Shown here piece after piece: positions 21,665-30,981 of a stretch of 32,690 nucleotides of DNA (position 1 is its first letter; the number at the start of each line of letters is the position of its first letter). Source of the stretch: an uncultured Saprospiraceae bacterium (lineage in GTDB: Bacteria > Bacteroidota > Bacteroidia > Chitinophagales > Saprospiraceae); NCBI GenBank assembly GCA_937974625.1, contig CALJVJ010000044.1, positions 1 to 32,690 of the forward strand. The letters are read 5' to 3'. A program made the position numbers and the translations under genes. A model generated the notes under the pieces. The model did not search any database, was not told the DNA's origin, and saw only the letters and a program-made list of their open reading frames with translations.

Positions 21665-22561
21665 ATGGAAAATCAACCTGTGGCTCAATCCGAGCGACCT
21701 ACTTTAATCAGTTGGGGAATTCTTTTATTGCTTGGGTTAGTATGGGGTAGTTCTTACCTATTAATTAAAAAGAGCCTTGTTGCTTTCTCTCCTATCCAAG
21801 TGGCTTGCCTTCGATTAGGCATTTCTGCCATTGCTTTTTTTCCCGTTTTTTTATGGCATTTTCGAAAAATAGAATGGTCAAAATTAAAACACCTAATTAT
21901 TGTGGGCGTAACAGGCAGTGGATTACCAGCCATTCTTTTTTCTACTGCCCAAACAGAAATAAGTAGTTCTGTGGCAGGAGTACTGAGTTCACTTTCACCT
22001 TTATTTACACTAGTTATAGGTGTTTTATTTTTTGGAGCAAGCGCCATGTGGTCAAAGGTCAGCGGCATTTTAGTTGGATTAGTGGGGGCCGTTTCTTTAA
22101 TCGTTTTTGGGCAAAATGCAGGGATTGGTGGAAATCTTTGGTATGGAAATCTAATTTTGGTTGGGTGCATTTGCTATGCCATTAGTAGTAATACGGTAAA
22201 AGCACATTTACAAGAAATGAATTCTATTAAAATAAGTTCCGCTGCTTTTTTTATTGTCGGAATCCCTTGTTTATTCTATTTGTTAACAACAGATGTGCTA
22301 GTAATTATCCAAACGCATGAACACGGGTGGACTTCCTTAGGAACCGTTACTTTATTAGCTTTGGCAGGTACGGTAGTGGCAACTATTTTATTTTTTAAAT
22401 TAGTCCAAATAACAAATCCTGTTTTTGCTTCGCTCGTCAGTTATCTAATTCCTGTAATAGCTATTTTATTGGGTGCATACGATGGCGAACCGATTACCTT
22501 TTTACATTTTTCAGGAATGGCATTAATATTGGCAGGTGTTTATTTAACGAATAAGAAATAA
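21665..22561 (+). CDS. EamA/DMT family transporter
   Basis: A 298-residue inner-membrane protein of the drug/metabolite transporter superfamily, with ten predicted helices formed by two EamA repeats. Diagnostic segments are LVWGSSYLLIKKSLVAFSPIQVACLRLGISA (about 20-50) in repeat one and the YLIPVIAILLGAYDGEPITFLHFSGMALILAGVYLTNKK end of repeat two. The short polar N-terminus lies in the cytoplasm. Substrates of this family vary (amino acids, metabolites, toxic compounds) and none can be inferred. The gene stands alone; the 272-base gap after it holds a 7-bp inverted pair (ttgccta / taggcaa, 22677-22723) and nothing else I can name. Confidence 0.93.
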   Translation: MENQPVAQSERPTLISWGILLLLGLVWGSSYLLIKKSLVAFSPIQVACLRLGISAIAFFPVFLWHFRKIEWSKLKHLIIVGVTGSGLPAILFSTAQTEISSSVAGVLSSLSPLFTLVIGVLFFGASAMWSKVSGILVGLVGAVSLIVFGQNAGIGGNLWYGNLILVGCICYAISSNTVKAHLQEMNSIKISSAAFFIVGIPCLFYLLTTDVLVIIQTHEHGWTSLGTVTLLALAGTVVATILFFKLVQITNPVFASLVSYLIPVIAILLGAYDGEPITFLHFSGMALILAGVYLTNKK

Positions 22562-22833
22562 GAGAGCACTATTATGGTTTCGATTTCCTCGTGTCCACTT
22601 GAATCACAATAGCTTAAGTCCTAAGAAAAGTCGATTCAATTATGCCCTTTCGATTAGAAAAAGCCTTAAAATCAAATTGCCTACTGGACTTGTCAGGGAA
22701 AGATAATTTTAATTATTAGGCAACTCGAAGAATAAAATTACTCTGATATTGATAAGTAAGATTATTTAACCGAAATTTGTCGACTAAATAAATACGACCA
22801 AACATAAATACAAAAATATTCAAATAAAAAATA

Positions 22834-25608
22834 ATGAGCGATTATTCATTTATAGCAAACGCGCATCCTTCTTTTATCGATGATATGTATCAACGATACC
22901 AGAAGAACCCTGATTCAGTAGAAGAAGGTTGGAGAACTTTTTTCAAAGGATTTGATTATGCAGATGGAAGCTCCTCTAGTAGTAATGGAAATGGAGTAAC
23001 AAAATCAGTGGCAACGAATGGTGTTGCTTCTAGTACTGGATTTAATAAAAAAGAATTCCAAGTATTATCCCTAATTAAAGCCTATCGAAACCGAGGTCAT
23101 CTATTATCTACTACAAATCCTATTAGACAACGAAAAGATAGAAAACCTCAATTGGCCATTGAAGATTTTGGCTTGACTAACGCAGATTTAGGTACCGTAT
23201 TTAATGCAGGCAAAGAAGCGGGTTTAGAGAATAAAACGCTAAAAGAAATTGTTGCCCATTTGAATAGAATCTATTGTGGTAATATCGGGTTTGAATATCA
23301 TCATATCCAAGATAGAGAAAAGCGTCGATGGATTAGAGCGAAAATTGAACGACATCATCCTGGTAGAAGCTATGATATTGGCATTGATAAAAAGAAACGA
23401 ATTTTAGAGAAATTGAATGGAGCAGTGATGTTTGAAAAGTTTTTGCACACAAAATATGTTGGGCAAAAGCGATTTTCTTTAGAAGGAGGAGAATCTGCAA
23501 TTGTGGCTTTAGATGGGGCAATTAGTCGAGCTGCCGAAGAAGGCGTTGAAGAAATTGTAATTGGTATGGCTCATAGAGGACGGTTGAATGTTTTAGCGAA
23601 CATAATGGGCAAAACCTACGAGCATATCTTTAACGAGTTTGAAGGAACGGCTGTTCCTGATTTGAGTTTTGGAGATGGGGATGTAAAATATCATTTAGGA
23701 TACTCTTCTATCGTAGAAACGATTTCTGGTAAAAAGGTACATTTAAAATTAGTACCAAATCCATCTCACTTAGAATCTGTTAATACTGTTGTAGAAGGCT
23801 TTGCTAGAGCAAAAGCAGATGTTTTATACAAAAGTGATTACGATAAAATTTTACCGATTCTAATTCATGGGGATGCGGCGGTTGCTGGACAAGGAATTGT
23901 TTTTGAAACCGTACAAATGAGTCAATTAGATGGCTATTATACTGGTGGAACGATTCATTTTGTCATTAATAATCAAGTAGGTTTTACGACAAATTATGAG
24001 GAAGCGAGGTCGTCTACCTATTGTACTGCTGCTGCAAGTGTTGTACAAGCACCTGTTTTTCATGTAAATGGAGATGACCCAGAAGCGGTACTATTCGCAA
24101 TGGAATTTGCCTTGGAATACCGTCAAAAGTTTAATAATGATGTTTTTATTGACATGGTTTGCTACCGTCGTCACGGACATAATGAAGGGGATGACCCGAA
24201 GTTTACGCAACCAAAAATGTATGACATCATCAATAAGCACCCAAATCCAAGAGAAGTCTATTCTAAACAACTCATTGCTAAAGGAGAAGTTGAAAAACAA
24301 ATGGCAGAATCTTTAGAAAAAGGATTCTGGTCAGATTTGCAAGATAGATTAGATTTAGTGAGAGAAGAACCTTTGCCTTACACTTACCAAGAACCTGAAC
24401 AGGCATGGAGGCAATTGAGAAAAACTAAGGAACCAAAAGACTTTATCAGTTCTCCAAAAACAGGAATCAATAAAAAAATCATAGACAAGGTCACTAAACA
24501 CTTGATGACTTTGCCAAAAGACTTTACCCCATTAAGTAAAGTTAATAGATTATTGAAAGGTAAGAAAAAACTGATTGATGCTGGGAAAATTGATTGGGCT
24601 TTAGCGGAGTTAATTGCATATGGTTCTATTTTACTCGAAGGGAAGGATGTTAGAATGAGCGGACAAGATGTCAGAAGAGGTACCTTTTCTCACCGACATG
24701 CTTATTTTAATGATAGCAAGACCTTCAAACCTTTAAACAGACTAGAAGGAATGAGTGACGACCAAGGTCGATTCATGATTTACAATTCTCTCTTGTCTGA
24801 ATTTGGTGTTTTAGGTTTTGAATATGGTTATTCTTTAGCGAACCCTAATACTTTAGTTCTTTGGGAAGCACAGTTCGGTGATTTTTATAATGGTGCACAA
24901 ACAATGGTGGACCAATATATTACGGCTGGAGAAAGTAAATGGGGCAGAATGAGTGGATTAGTAATGCTCTTACCGCACGGTTATGAGGGTCAAGGTCCAG
25001 AACACTCAAGTGCAAGACCAGAGCGATTCTTACAAGCTTGTGCAGAGTTTAATATGACAGTTGCTAATGTAACCACACCTGCTAACTTCTTTCACTTAAT
25101 CCGTCGTCAATTAGAGCGTCCTTTTAGAAAGCCTTTAGTGGTGATGTCACCTAAATCTTTATTGAGACACCCGCTTTGTGTATCTGATGCAAAAGACATT
25201 GCAACGGGAACAAACTTCCAAGAGCTATTGGATGACCCGGCAGTTAAGACAGCGAAAGATACTAAGAAAGTGAAGCGTGTTTTATACTGTACAGGAAAGG
25301 TATACTATGATTTATTACAGAAGAAACAAGCAGATAAACGAGATGATGTAGCCATCGTTCGGTTAGAGCAATTATATCCTTTCCCATTAACACAGATGGA
25401 AAAGATGAAGAAGAAATATAAGAACGCCGAAGCTTTTTGGGTACAAGAAGAATCCTCTAATATGGGCGCATGGCAATTTTTCTTAGCGTTCTACCAAGAC
25501 TTCTCTATTAAATTAATTTCTAGAAGGTCTAGTGCTTCTCCTGCAAGTGGGTTTAAGAAAGTATCTGACCAACAACAAAAAGATTTAGTAATAGAAGCTT
25601 TTAAATAG
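22834..25608 (+). CDS. sucA: 2-oxoglutarate dehydrogenase E1 component
   Basis: Thiamine-diphosphate-dependent E1 subunit of the TCA-cycle 2-oxoglutarate dehydrogenase complex, which decarboxylates 2-oxoglutarate and passes the succinyl group to E2. The 924 residues match the family (about 930). Visible are the N-terminal docking segment (SFIANAHPSFIDDMYQRYQKNP), GMAHRGRLNVL (244-254), the cofactor region HGDAAVAGQG (345-354) followed by INNQVGFTTNYEEARSS, the GQDVRRGTFSHRHA motif in the pyrimidine domain, and the C-terminal domain ending near EESSNMGAWQF. A Ser/Asn/Gly-rich linker (about 50-67) separates the docking segment from the core. The E2 gene (sucB), often next to it, is not downstream here; a strong terminator follows at once. 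Confidence 0.97.
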   Translation: MSDYSFIANAHPSFIDDMYQRYQKNPDSVEEGWRTFFKGFDYADGSSSSSNGNGVTKSVATNGVASSTGFNKKEFQVLSLIKAYRNRGHLLSTTNPIRQRKDRKPQLAIEDFGLTNADLGTVFNAGKEAGLENKTLKEIVAHLNRIYCGNIGFEYHHIQDREKRRWIRAKIERHHPGRSYDIGIDKKKRILEKLNGAVMFEKFLHTKYVGQKRFSLEGGESAIVALDGAISRAAEEGVEEIVIGMAHRGRLNVLANIMGKTYEHIFNEFEGTAVPDLSFGDGDVKYHLGYSSIVETISGKKVHLKLVPNPSHLESVNTVVEGFARAKADVLYKSDYDKILPILIHGDAAVAGQGIVFETVQMSQLDGYYTGGTIHFVINNQVGFTTNYEEARSSTYCTAAASVVQAPVFHVNGDDPEAVLFAMEFALEYRQKFNNDVFIDMVCYRRHGHNEGDDPKFTQPKMYDIINKHPNPREVYSKQLIAKGEVEKQMAESLEKGFWSDLQDRLDLVREEPLPYTYQEPEQAWRQLRKTKEPKDFISSPKTGINKKIIDKVTKHLMTLPKDFTPLSKVNRLLKGKKKLIDAGKIDWALAELIAYGSILLEGKDVRMSGQDVRRGTFSHRHAYFNDSKTFKPLNRLEGMSDDQGRFMIYNSLLSEFGVLGFEYGYSLANPNTLVLWEAQFGDFYNGAQTMVDQYITAGESKWGRMSGLVMLLPHGYEGQGPEHSSARPERFLQACAEFNMTVANVTTPANFFHLIRRQLERPFRKPLVVMSPKSLLRHPLCVSDAKDIATGTNFQELLDDPAVKTAKDTKKVKRVLYCTGKVYYDLLQKKQADKRDDVAIVRLEQLYPFPLTQMEKMKKKYKNAEAFWVQEESSNMGAWQFFLAFYQDFSIKLISRRSSASPASGFKKVSDQQQKDLVIEAFK

Positions 25609-25629
25609 GTTGTTAAAATTCTTAAATTT

Positions 25630-25666
25630 AAAAAGCGAGTAATTTAATTGAATTACTCGCTTTTTT
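25630..25666 (+). terminator. Rho-independent terminator of sucA
   Basis: Arms aaaaagcgagtaatt (25630-25644) and aattactcgcttttt (25651-25665) are perfect over 15 bp with a 6-base loop and a T run. Confidence 0.95.
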
Positions 25667-25723
25667 ATTTGCATACGCTTACATTCCGTTTTTTTAATCG
25701 AACAAAAGAAATCTACCTTTAAG

Positions 25724-25755
25724 TTTGTAATCAAATGAATAATTTTATATCTTTA
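25724..25755 (+). promoter_or_regulatory. Candidate promoter for the pentapeptide-repeat gene
   Basis: TTTG (25724-25727), 20 bases, then TATCTTTA (25748-25755). This fits the Bacteroidota TTTG / TAnnTTTG layout with one mismatch, 20 bases before the ATG at 25776. Confidence 0.45.
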
Positions 25756-25775
25756 TGTAAAATTTTTGATTACAA

Positions 25776-26381
25776 ATGATTGCTAATTCAACTATAGAAG
25801 ACTACTTTCCTTTCTGTATGCAACAAGGCGCAGATAGTTCCCTTATTGACAAACAACGTATTAAACAGTTGGCTTCCCAACATCCACCCCTCACTGAAAA
25901 ATATATAGCCAACACAATTAAAGCGCATTTAGTTTTTCTACAAAACGGTGGTGCTGGAGGGCATTGGAAAACAATTCATGTCAAAGGAATTGTACTTGCT
26001 ATATACTTTGGAGAAGAGGTTCCTTTTGGAAAACAAGCTAGTTTTGAACTTCAACACTTCTCTCCCAAAAGTAAATTAAACCAAGTAATCCTTCCTTTTT
26101 CAAATTTTTGTGGAAGTTTTATTGAAGCCGTTAGTTTTCAAAATTCAGACTTGTCTTATAGTATTTTTACAGACGTTGCCGGTCAAAATGCTAATTTTCA
26201 AAACGCTCAGTTAGCTTATACTGATTTTACACGTGCTAATTTAGAAAACGCCAATTTTCAAAATGCTAATCTTGTCGGTGCTGATTTTGAAAATTGTAAT
26301 TTGTCTGGTGCAGACTTTAGAGGAGCAAATTTAAGTCAAACCAGATTTCCTGGAGCTATACTTAAAAAAATCCGTATATAA
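25776..26381 (+). CDS. Pentapeptide-repeat protein
   Basis: A 201-residue cytoplasmic protein without signal peptide. The C-terminal half (about 108-193) is a run of pentapeptide repeats with pattern A(N/D)FxN or ANLxx (for example ANFQNAQLAYTDFTRANLENANF), which form a right-handed square beta-helix. The N-terminal half (1-100) is not repetitive and I do not recognise it; it includes a Gly-rich turn (LQNGGAGGHW, about 55-64). Some pentapeptide proteins mimic DNA and protect gyrase (Qnr), but most have no known function and nothing here singles out gyrase. It has its own candidate promoter and a terminator shared with the convergent TPR gene. Confidence 0.9.
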   Translation: MIANSTIEDYFPFCMQQGADSSLIDKQRIKQLASQHPPLTEKYIANTIKAHLVFLQNGGAGGHWKTIHVKGIVLAIYFGEEVPFGKQASFELQHFSPKSKLNQVILPFSNFCGSFIEAVSFQNSDLSYSIFTDVAGQNANFQNAQLAYTDFTRANLENANFQNANLVGADFENCNLSGADFRGANLSQTRFPGAILKKIRI

Positions 26382-26383
26382 AA

Positions 26384-26414
26384 AAAGCGATAACTGTTGG
26401 ACAGTTACCGCTTT
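26384..26414. terminator. Terminator between convergent pentapeptide and TPR genes
   Basis: Arms aaagcgataactgt and acagttaccgcttt (26384-26397, 26401-26414) pair with one internal A/C mismatch and a TGG loop. The A run on the left serves minus-strand transcripts best. Confidence 0.75.
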
Positions 26415-26446
26415 AATGTATGGTAGCTTTTATATTATTATTCTAA

Positions 26447-27481
26447 TTAAGCATATTCCTCCATTAAGGCTAATGCTTTCTCAGAGCCAAGCTTAGCTGC
26501 TTGTTTCCAATCTTTCACAAAGCCTTTTTTTCCAGCTTTCTGAAGCGCAATGCCTCTGTATAATAATGGGTCAGATTCTTCTACTTTTTCTGCTGTATCT
26601 TGTTCTAACTTTACTGCTTCATTAAAAGCAGTTACGGCCTCTTGGAAATTGCCCAACTCTAGTAGCGTTTGACCATATTTAGTGAAAACATATTTTTTCC
26701 ACTTATTATTAGAATCTCCCGCAGCAAATTTTCTTACAGTGAATAATTTAAACTCTAAGGATGCTCCTTTAAAATCACCCTTCTTCGCTAAACATTCGCC
26801 TTTAATTCGACGAGATTTCCAATAAATTGATTGTAACGGAATAGACTTCTTAATACAATGGTCCAAATCTTGAATCGCTTTATCTAACTCTCCTTTCAAG
26901 ATATAGATATTTGCCCTTCCAAAATATGGGTCAGGATTCTGTGAATATATATTGATACTCTTTGTAAAATCATACAAAGCATCATTATAATTTTTTAATT
27001 GGTAGTTAATAAACCCTCTGCGTTCATATGCTTGTGCATGACGCTCATACTTTAATATTGCAGTATTTAGCGCATCCATTGCTTCTTTTTCCTTTCCTTC
27101 TTCCTGCACCAATTCTCTTCCTTTTCGGAAAGCTTTTACTGCTACCTTATCACTATGGGGCTCTATGATAACGTGTTCTCGTATTTTACCTTCAATTAAC
27201 CAACCGCTCATTTGACCAGCAATTGCAAATTGTGCTAAATACTCAAACAGATTCACTGTTCCTTTCCACTTTTTCATCGAACTCATAACTACTGTTCGTG
27301 GCAAGCTCACAGAAAAATTCTCTTCATCAAAGAGCTCTTCTTCACTGAACAAGACATCTCGCTTGTAGTAATTTTCTATTCGACGTTCATACATCTTGAA
27401 TACCTTCTGATAACTTTTTTCATTACCGAATTCGAGGCACCCTTTGAAAATAATTTTTAAACTTTGATCCTTCGCTACCAT
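26447..27481 (-). CDS. TPR-repeat protein with uncharacterised N-terminal region
   Basis: A 344-residue soluble protein without signal peptide. Residues about 118-340 contain tandem tetratricopeptide repeats; the clearest are AMDALNTAILKYERHAQAYERRGFINYQLKNYNDALYDFTKSI, then NPDPYFGRANIYILKGELDKAIQDLDHCI and YGQTLLELGNFQEAVTAFNEAVKL. TPRs form helical scaffolds for protein contacts. The N-terminal region (about 1-115) is not TPR and I do not recognise it; it contains paired Phe/Glu-rich helices (ENYYKRDVLFSEEELFDEE) and a hydrophobic patch (LFEYLAQFAIAGQMSGWLIEG). The start codon is the first in frame after a long AT-rich gap. No partner gene is adjacent; the pentapeptide gene converges on it. 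Confidence 0.9.
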   Translation of the reverse strand: MVAKDQSLKIIFKGCLEFGNEKSYQKVFKMYERRIENYYKRDVLFSEEELFDEENFSVSLPRTVVMSSMKKWKGTVNLFEYLAQFAIAGQMSGWLIEGKIREHVIIEPHSDKVAVKAFRKGRELVQEEGKEKEAMDALNTAILKYERHAQAYERRGFINYQLKNYNDALYDFTKSINIYSQNPDPYFGRANIYILKGELDKAIQDLDHCIKKSIPLQSIYWKSRRIKGECLAKKGDFKGASLEFKLFTVRKFAAGDSNNKWKKYVFTKYGQTLLELGNFQEAVTAFNEAVKLEQDTAEKVEESDPLLYRGIALQKAGKKGFVKDWKQAAKLGSEKALALMEEYA

Positions 27482-28298
27482 TATACCGTTGTTTTAGAGG
27501 ACTTTTTTTAATGCCGTTTTTTTACCTATTCTATTATCATATAAATTTTCCCTTCCTAATTTTAGAGACTCTCTCAGATTGTTTGTTGAGTGAGATATAT
27601 CCTCTCTCAACCATAATAAATTTAGCTCCTCATAAAATAACTGGTGTAGTATATTTGTTTGAATATTGGACGTGCAACGGGTCTAAAATGTGTAGAAACT
27701 TTTGTTTAGACAGAACTACTTTAGCAACAGCTAATGTCACACTCAGCTTTCTCTATATGTTTAACTTAATTTATTTTCTTGCCCTTGGATTTAAGGTGTA
27801 TCTTTTATTTTGGCTATGTTATAAGGGACAAGCAAGGTTAGCTTTACTTAAAACAAATACAAATATAGTTCTTTATTTACTTAAAATCAACTTTTTTTTT
27901 ATTTTTATTACTCATAAAGTACTAATAATCAAGGTGAAAGCAATTTGAAACCTTTCCTAACTTACCTTTTGCTTTCTTAACACATACAAAAACTTTACAA
28001 TATTTACCACTTACTAACGTATATTGTTTTTTAAAATACAAATAAATCAAAGAGTAAACCTTGTTACACCAATAAGGATTCGGACTTTTTTTCGTTTTAC
28101 AAAATCTACATTAAGTGTTTTTTAAACTATTTATTGGTCTTTATGAAATGTCCTGTTTTTTTATTTTTTTGATATTCCTAAAAAACATTCATTTATCTTT
28201 AAATTTAAAAGGCGGATTAATTTTTTTAGTCTTAATTTTATCCCTGCTCATTAACACCTTAAACCTAATTACTTGGTGATTTTATAAATAAATTCATT
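27482..28298. other. 817-base gene-poor gap upstream of the TPR and rhodanese genes
   Basis: Very AT-rich with long T runs. A 145-codon plus-strand frame (27511-27948) is hydrophobic by composition only and is not called. Contents I can name are a candidate minus-strand promoter at 27860-27891 and an 8-bp inverted repeat gaaagcaa / ttgctttc (27936-27943, 27969-27976). The gap must hold the promoters of both divergent flanking genes; a small RNA cannot be excluded. Confidence 0.55.
27860..27891 (-). promoter_or_regulatory. Candidate minus-strand promoter far upstream of the TPR gene
   Basis: Read on the minus strand: GTTG (27888-27891), 20 bases, then TATATTTG (27860-27867), a full -7 match with a near -33 match. 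If used it gives a leader of about 370 bases before the TPR start, or a separate small transcript. Confidence 0.35.
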
Positions 28299-28691
28299 AT
28301 GAAAAACTTCCCTATCTTATCCTTCTTTATCGTACTCCTTTCCTTTACTGCTTGTAGTTCTGGCAATAATGCTGCTACTAAAAGTGCTACAGATGGTAAA
28401 ATATCTATTGCTGATTTTAAAGCTAAGTTAGCAAATACTCCTAATGCTCAATTAATTGATGTCCGAACACCTGCTGAAGTAAGCAAAGGCACATTGAAGA
28501 ATGCAGTTAATATGGATTTTCGTTCCGCAGCTTTTGATACTCAAATTAATACGTTAGATAAATCAAAACCTGTCTTTATTTTTTGTCAATCTGGAGGTAG
28601 AAGTGGAAACGGTTACAAAAAAATGAAAGACTTGGGCTTTTCTGAAGTCTATGATATGGAAGGTGGCTATGGCGCTTGGAGTAAGCAATAA
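28299..28691 (+). CDS. Rhodanese-like lipoprotein
   Basis: A 130-residue lipoprotein with a lipobox ending FTAC (Cys19), then a Ser/Asn/Ala linker and a single rhodanese domain (about 35-130). The domain has LIDVRTPAEVSKGTLKNAVN near its start and the active-site loop CQSGGR (96-101) with catalytic Cys96, so sulfur transfer is possible. The closing motif is VYDMEGGYGAWSKQ. It would sit in the periplasm, tethered to a membrane, where such domains may handle sulfane sulfur or thiol stress; the substrate is unknown. uvrB follows after 80 bases on the same strand, with no terminator seen between them. Confidence 0.93.
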   Translation: MKNFPILSFFIVLLSFTACSSGNNAATKSATDGKISIADFKAKLANTPNAQLIDVRTPAEVSKGTLKNAVNMDFRSAAFDTQINTLDKSKPVFIFCQSGGRSGNGYKKMKDLGFSEVYDMEGGYGAWSKQ

Positions 28692-28771
28692 ATGATGACA
28701 ACCGACTTGAGACTTTAATTTAAGAGAAGAAAAACACGTTTTTTAAAATCCAAGACTTACTATATCACACA

Positions 28772-30784
28772 ATGGGATTTAAATTAAATTCTCCTTTCAG
28801 CCCTACTGGTGACCAACCTCAGGCTATTCAACAACTAATCGAAGGGATTAATGCAGGTGACACTGCTCAAACCTTGTTGGGCGTTACTGGCTCTGGTAAA
28901 ACTTTTACCATGGCCAACGTTATCAAAGAACTCAATCGCCCAACCTTGGTCTTGACTCATAATAAAACCTTGACGGCCCAATTATATGGCGAGTTTCGAG
29001 AATTCTTTCCAGATAATGCTGTAGAATATTTTGTTTCTTACTACGATTATTACCAACCTGAGGCTTACATTATGTCCTCTGATACTTTTATCGAAAAGGA
29101 TTTACAAATTAATGAAGAGGTCGATAAACTACGATTAAGAGCAACATCTTCTTTGTTGTCTGGCCGTCGTGATATTATTATCGTTGCTTCCGTTTCTTGT
29201 ATCTATGGTATGGGGAACCCCGAAGATTATAAAACAGGAATCATTCGATTACATAAAGGATTAGTCGTTACCAGAAATACTTTCCTCTATCAACTCGTTG
29301 GCATTTTATATGCTCGGACAGAAATCGATTTTAAAAGAGCCACTTTTAGAGTTCGTGGCGATACCATTGACATCAACCTTCCTTACGTTGACTATGGTTA
29401 CCGAATTACTTTTTTTGGAGACGAAATCGAAGACATTGAACGCATAGAAATTGAGACGGGTAAAAGAATTGAATCTTTAGATACTGCCGCGATTTTCCCC
29501 GCTAATTTATACATTGCACCCAAAGACCGTATGAATATGATTCTTCGAGATATCGAAGATGAATTATATGCACAACAGAAATATTTTGAAAAAGAATCCC
29601 GCCTTTTAGAAGCTCAACGAATTAAAGAACGTGTCACTTTTGACCTTGAAATGATGCGAGAGTTGGGTTATTGTAATGGGGTAGAGAATTACTCTCGATA
29701 TTTTGATGGTCGTGACCCTGGGACTCGCCCTTTCTGTTTACTAGATTATTTCCCTGATGATTACTTGATGATTATTGATGAAAGCCATGTTACGGTTCCA
29801 CAAGTTAGAGGTATGTGGGGTGGTGACCGCGCAAGGAAACTTAATTTAGTCAATTTTGGCTTTCGGTTGCCTTCTGCTATGGATAATCGCCCTCTGAATT
29901 TTACAGAATTTCAAAGCCTTATCAATCAAGTTGTTTTTGTTAGTGCAACGCCTAGTGATTATGAATTAGAACAAACAGGTGGTGTGTTTGTCGAACAAAT
30001 TATTCGTCCAACAGGTTTATTAGACCCGCCAATTGACGTTCGACCGAGTCTCAATCAGATTGATGATTTATTGGATGAAATTCATCTAAGAATAGAAAAA
30101 CAGGAACGTGTCTTAGTTACGACCCTGACTAAAAGAATGTCTGAAGAATTGACAAAATACCTCACAAAAGTAGATGTAAAATGTCGTTATATTCACTCCG
30201 AAGTAGATACGATGGAGCGAGTAGAAATACTTAGAGATTTACGATTAGGGGTGTTTGACGTATTGATTGGAGTCAATTTATTAAGAGAAGGACTGGATTT
30301 ACCAGAAGTTTCTTTGGTCGCTATTTTAGATGCTGATAAAGAAGGGTTTTTAAGAAATGACCGCTCTCTAACACAGACAGCAGGAAGAGCTGCTAGAAAC
30401 TCTAACGGATTGGTTATTTTTTATGCGGATAAAATAACAGACTCCATGCAGCGTACGATTGATGAAACTAATCGAAGACGTTCTATTCAAATTGCTTATA
30501 ATGAAAAGCACGGAATTACACCGAAAACGGTTAGTAAAACTAGAGAAGAAATTATGAGCCAAGGTTCTATTCTAGATATCCGAGGAAAGACGTCTACTGC
30601 TTACATTGAACCTGAAGAATTGAGCATCGCGGCTGACCCGATTATAGAATACATGACTAAAGACCAACTTGAAAAATTAATCACTGAAACAGAACGTAAA
30701 ATGAAAAAAGCAGCCAAAGAGTTAGACTTTATTTCAGCTGCTCAATATCGGGATGAATTATTTGCTTTGAAGAAAAAATTGTAA
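28772..30784 (+). CDS. uvrB: Excinuclease ABC subunit B
   Basis: Damage-verification helicase of nucleotide excision repair, 670 residues, full length. Walker A GVTGSGKT (37-44), the beta-hairpin that clamps DNA ([10 protein letters not shown], 90-99), the DEAD-box-like DESH (336-339), the helicase motifs [29 protein letters not shown] and QTAGRAARN, and a C-terminal UVR domain (about 632-670, [21 protein letters not shown]) that contacts UvrC. It is preceded by the rhodanese gene on the same strand. With recO it is one of two repair genes in the window, but they are not linked in an operon. Confidence 0.98.
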   Translation: MGFKLNSPFSPTGDQPQAIQQLIEGINAGDTAQTLLGVTGSGKTFTMANVIKELNRPTLVLTHNKTLTAQLYGEFREFFPDNAVEYFVSYYDYYQPEAYIMSSDTFIEKDLQINEEVDKLRLRATSSLLSGRRDIIIVASVSCIYGMGNPEDYKTGIIRLHKGLVVTRNTFLYQLVGILYARTEIDFKRATFRVRGDTIDINLPYVDYGYRITFFGDEIEDIERIEIETGKRIESLDTAAIFPANLYIAPKDRMNMILRDIEDELYAQQKYFEKESRLLEAQRIKERVTFDLEMMRELGYCNGVENYSRYFDGRDPGTRPFCLLDYFPDDYLMIIDESHVTVPQVRGMWGGDRARKLNLVNFGFRLPSAMDNRPLNFTEFQSLINQVVFVSATPSDYELEQTGGVFVEQIIRPTGLLDPPIDVRPSLNQIDDLLDEIHLRIEKQERVLVTTLTKRMSEELTKYLTKVDVKCRYIHSEVDTMERVEILRDLRLGVFDVLIGVNLLREGLDLPEVSLVAILDADKEGFLRNDRSLTQTAGRAARNSNGLVIFYADKITDSMQRTIDETNRRRSIQIAYNEKHGITPKTVSKTREEIMSQGSILDIRGKTSTAYIEPEELSIAADPIIEYMTKDQLEKLITETERKMKKAAKELDFISAAQYRDELFALKKKL

Positions 30785-30981
30785 TGGCTTTTCGTTCTTT
30801 GAAAATTCCATGTCATTTCTATTTTAGGCTTTTTCTAACCAAAGGGAAAGAAAAAAATCAAATAGAAATGACTTCTTTACAGAATTTATCAAAGAATTAT
30901 TTTTTATGACAGTATTGTTTTATTGTTTACCTTAGAGATGATGACAGACAATATAGCCATATTTTCACATACCAATTAGTT

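Noticed and set aside
22677..22723. 7-bp inverted pair as a terminator of the EamA gene
   Set aside because: The loop is over 30 bases, the stem is short and no T run follows.
27511..27948. 145-codon plus-strand open frame, hydrophobic
   Set aside because: Its Phe/Leu/Ile-rich product is what T-rich DNA gives by chance; no ribosome site, no ordered membrane-helix pattern and no recognisable motif.
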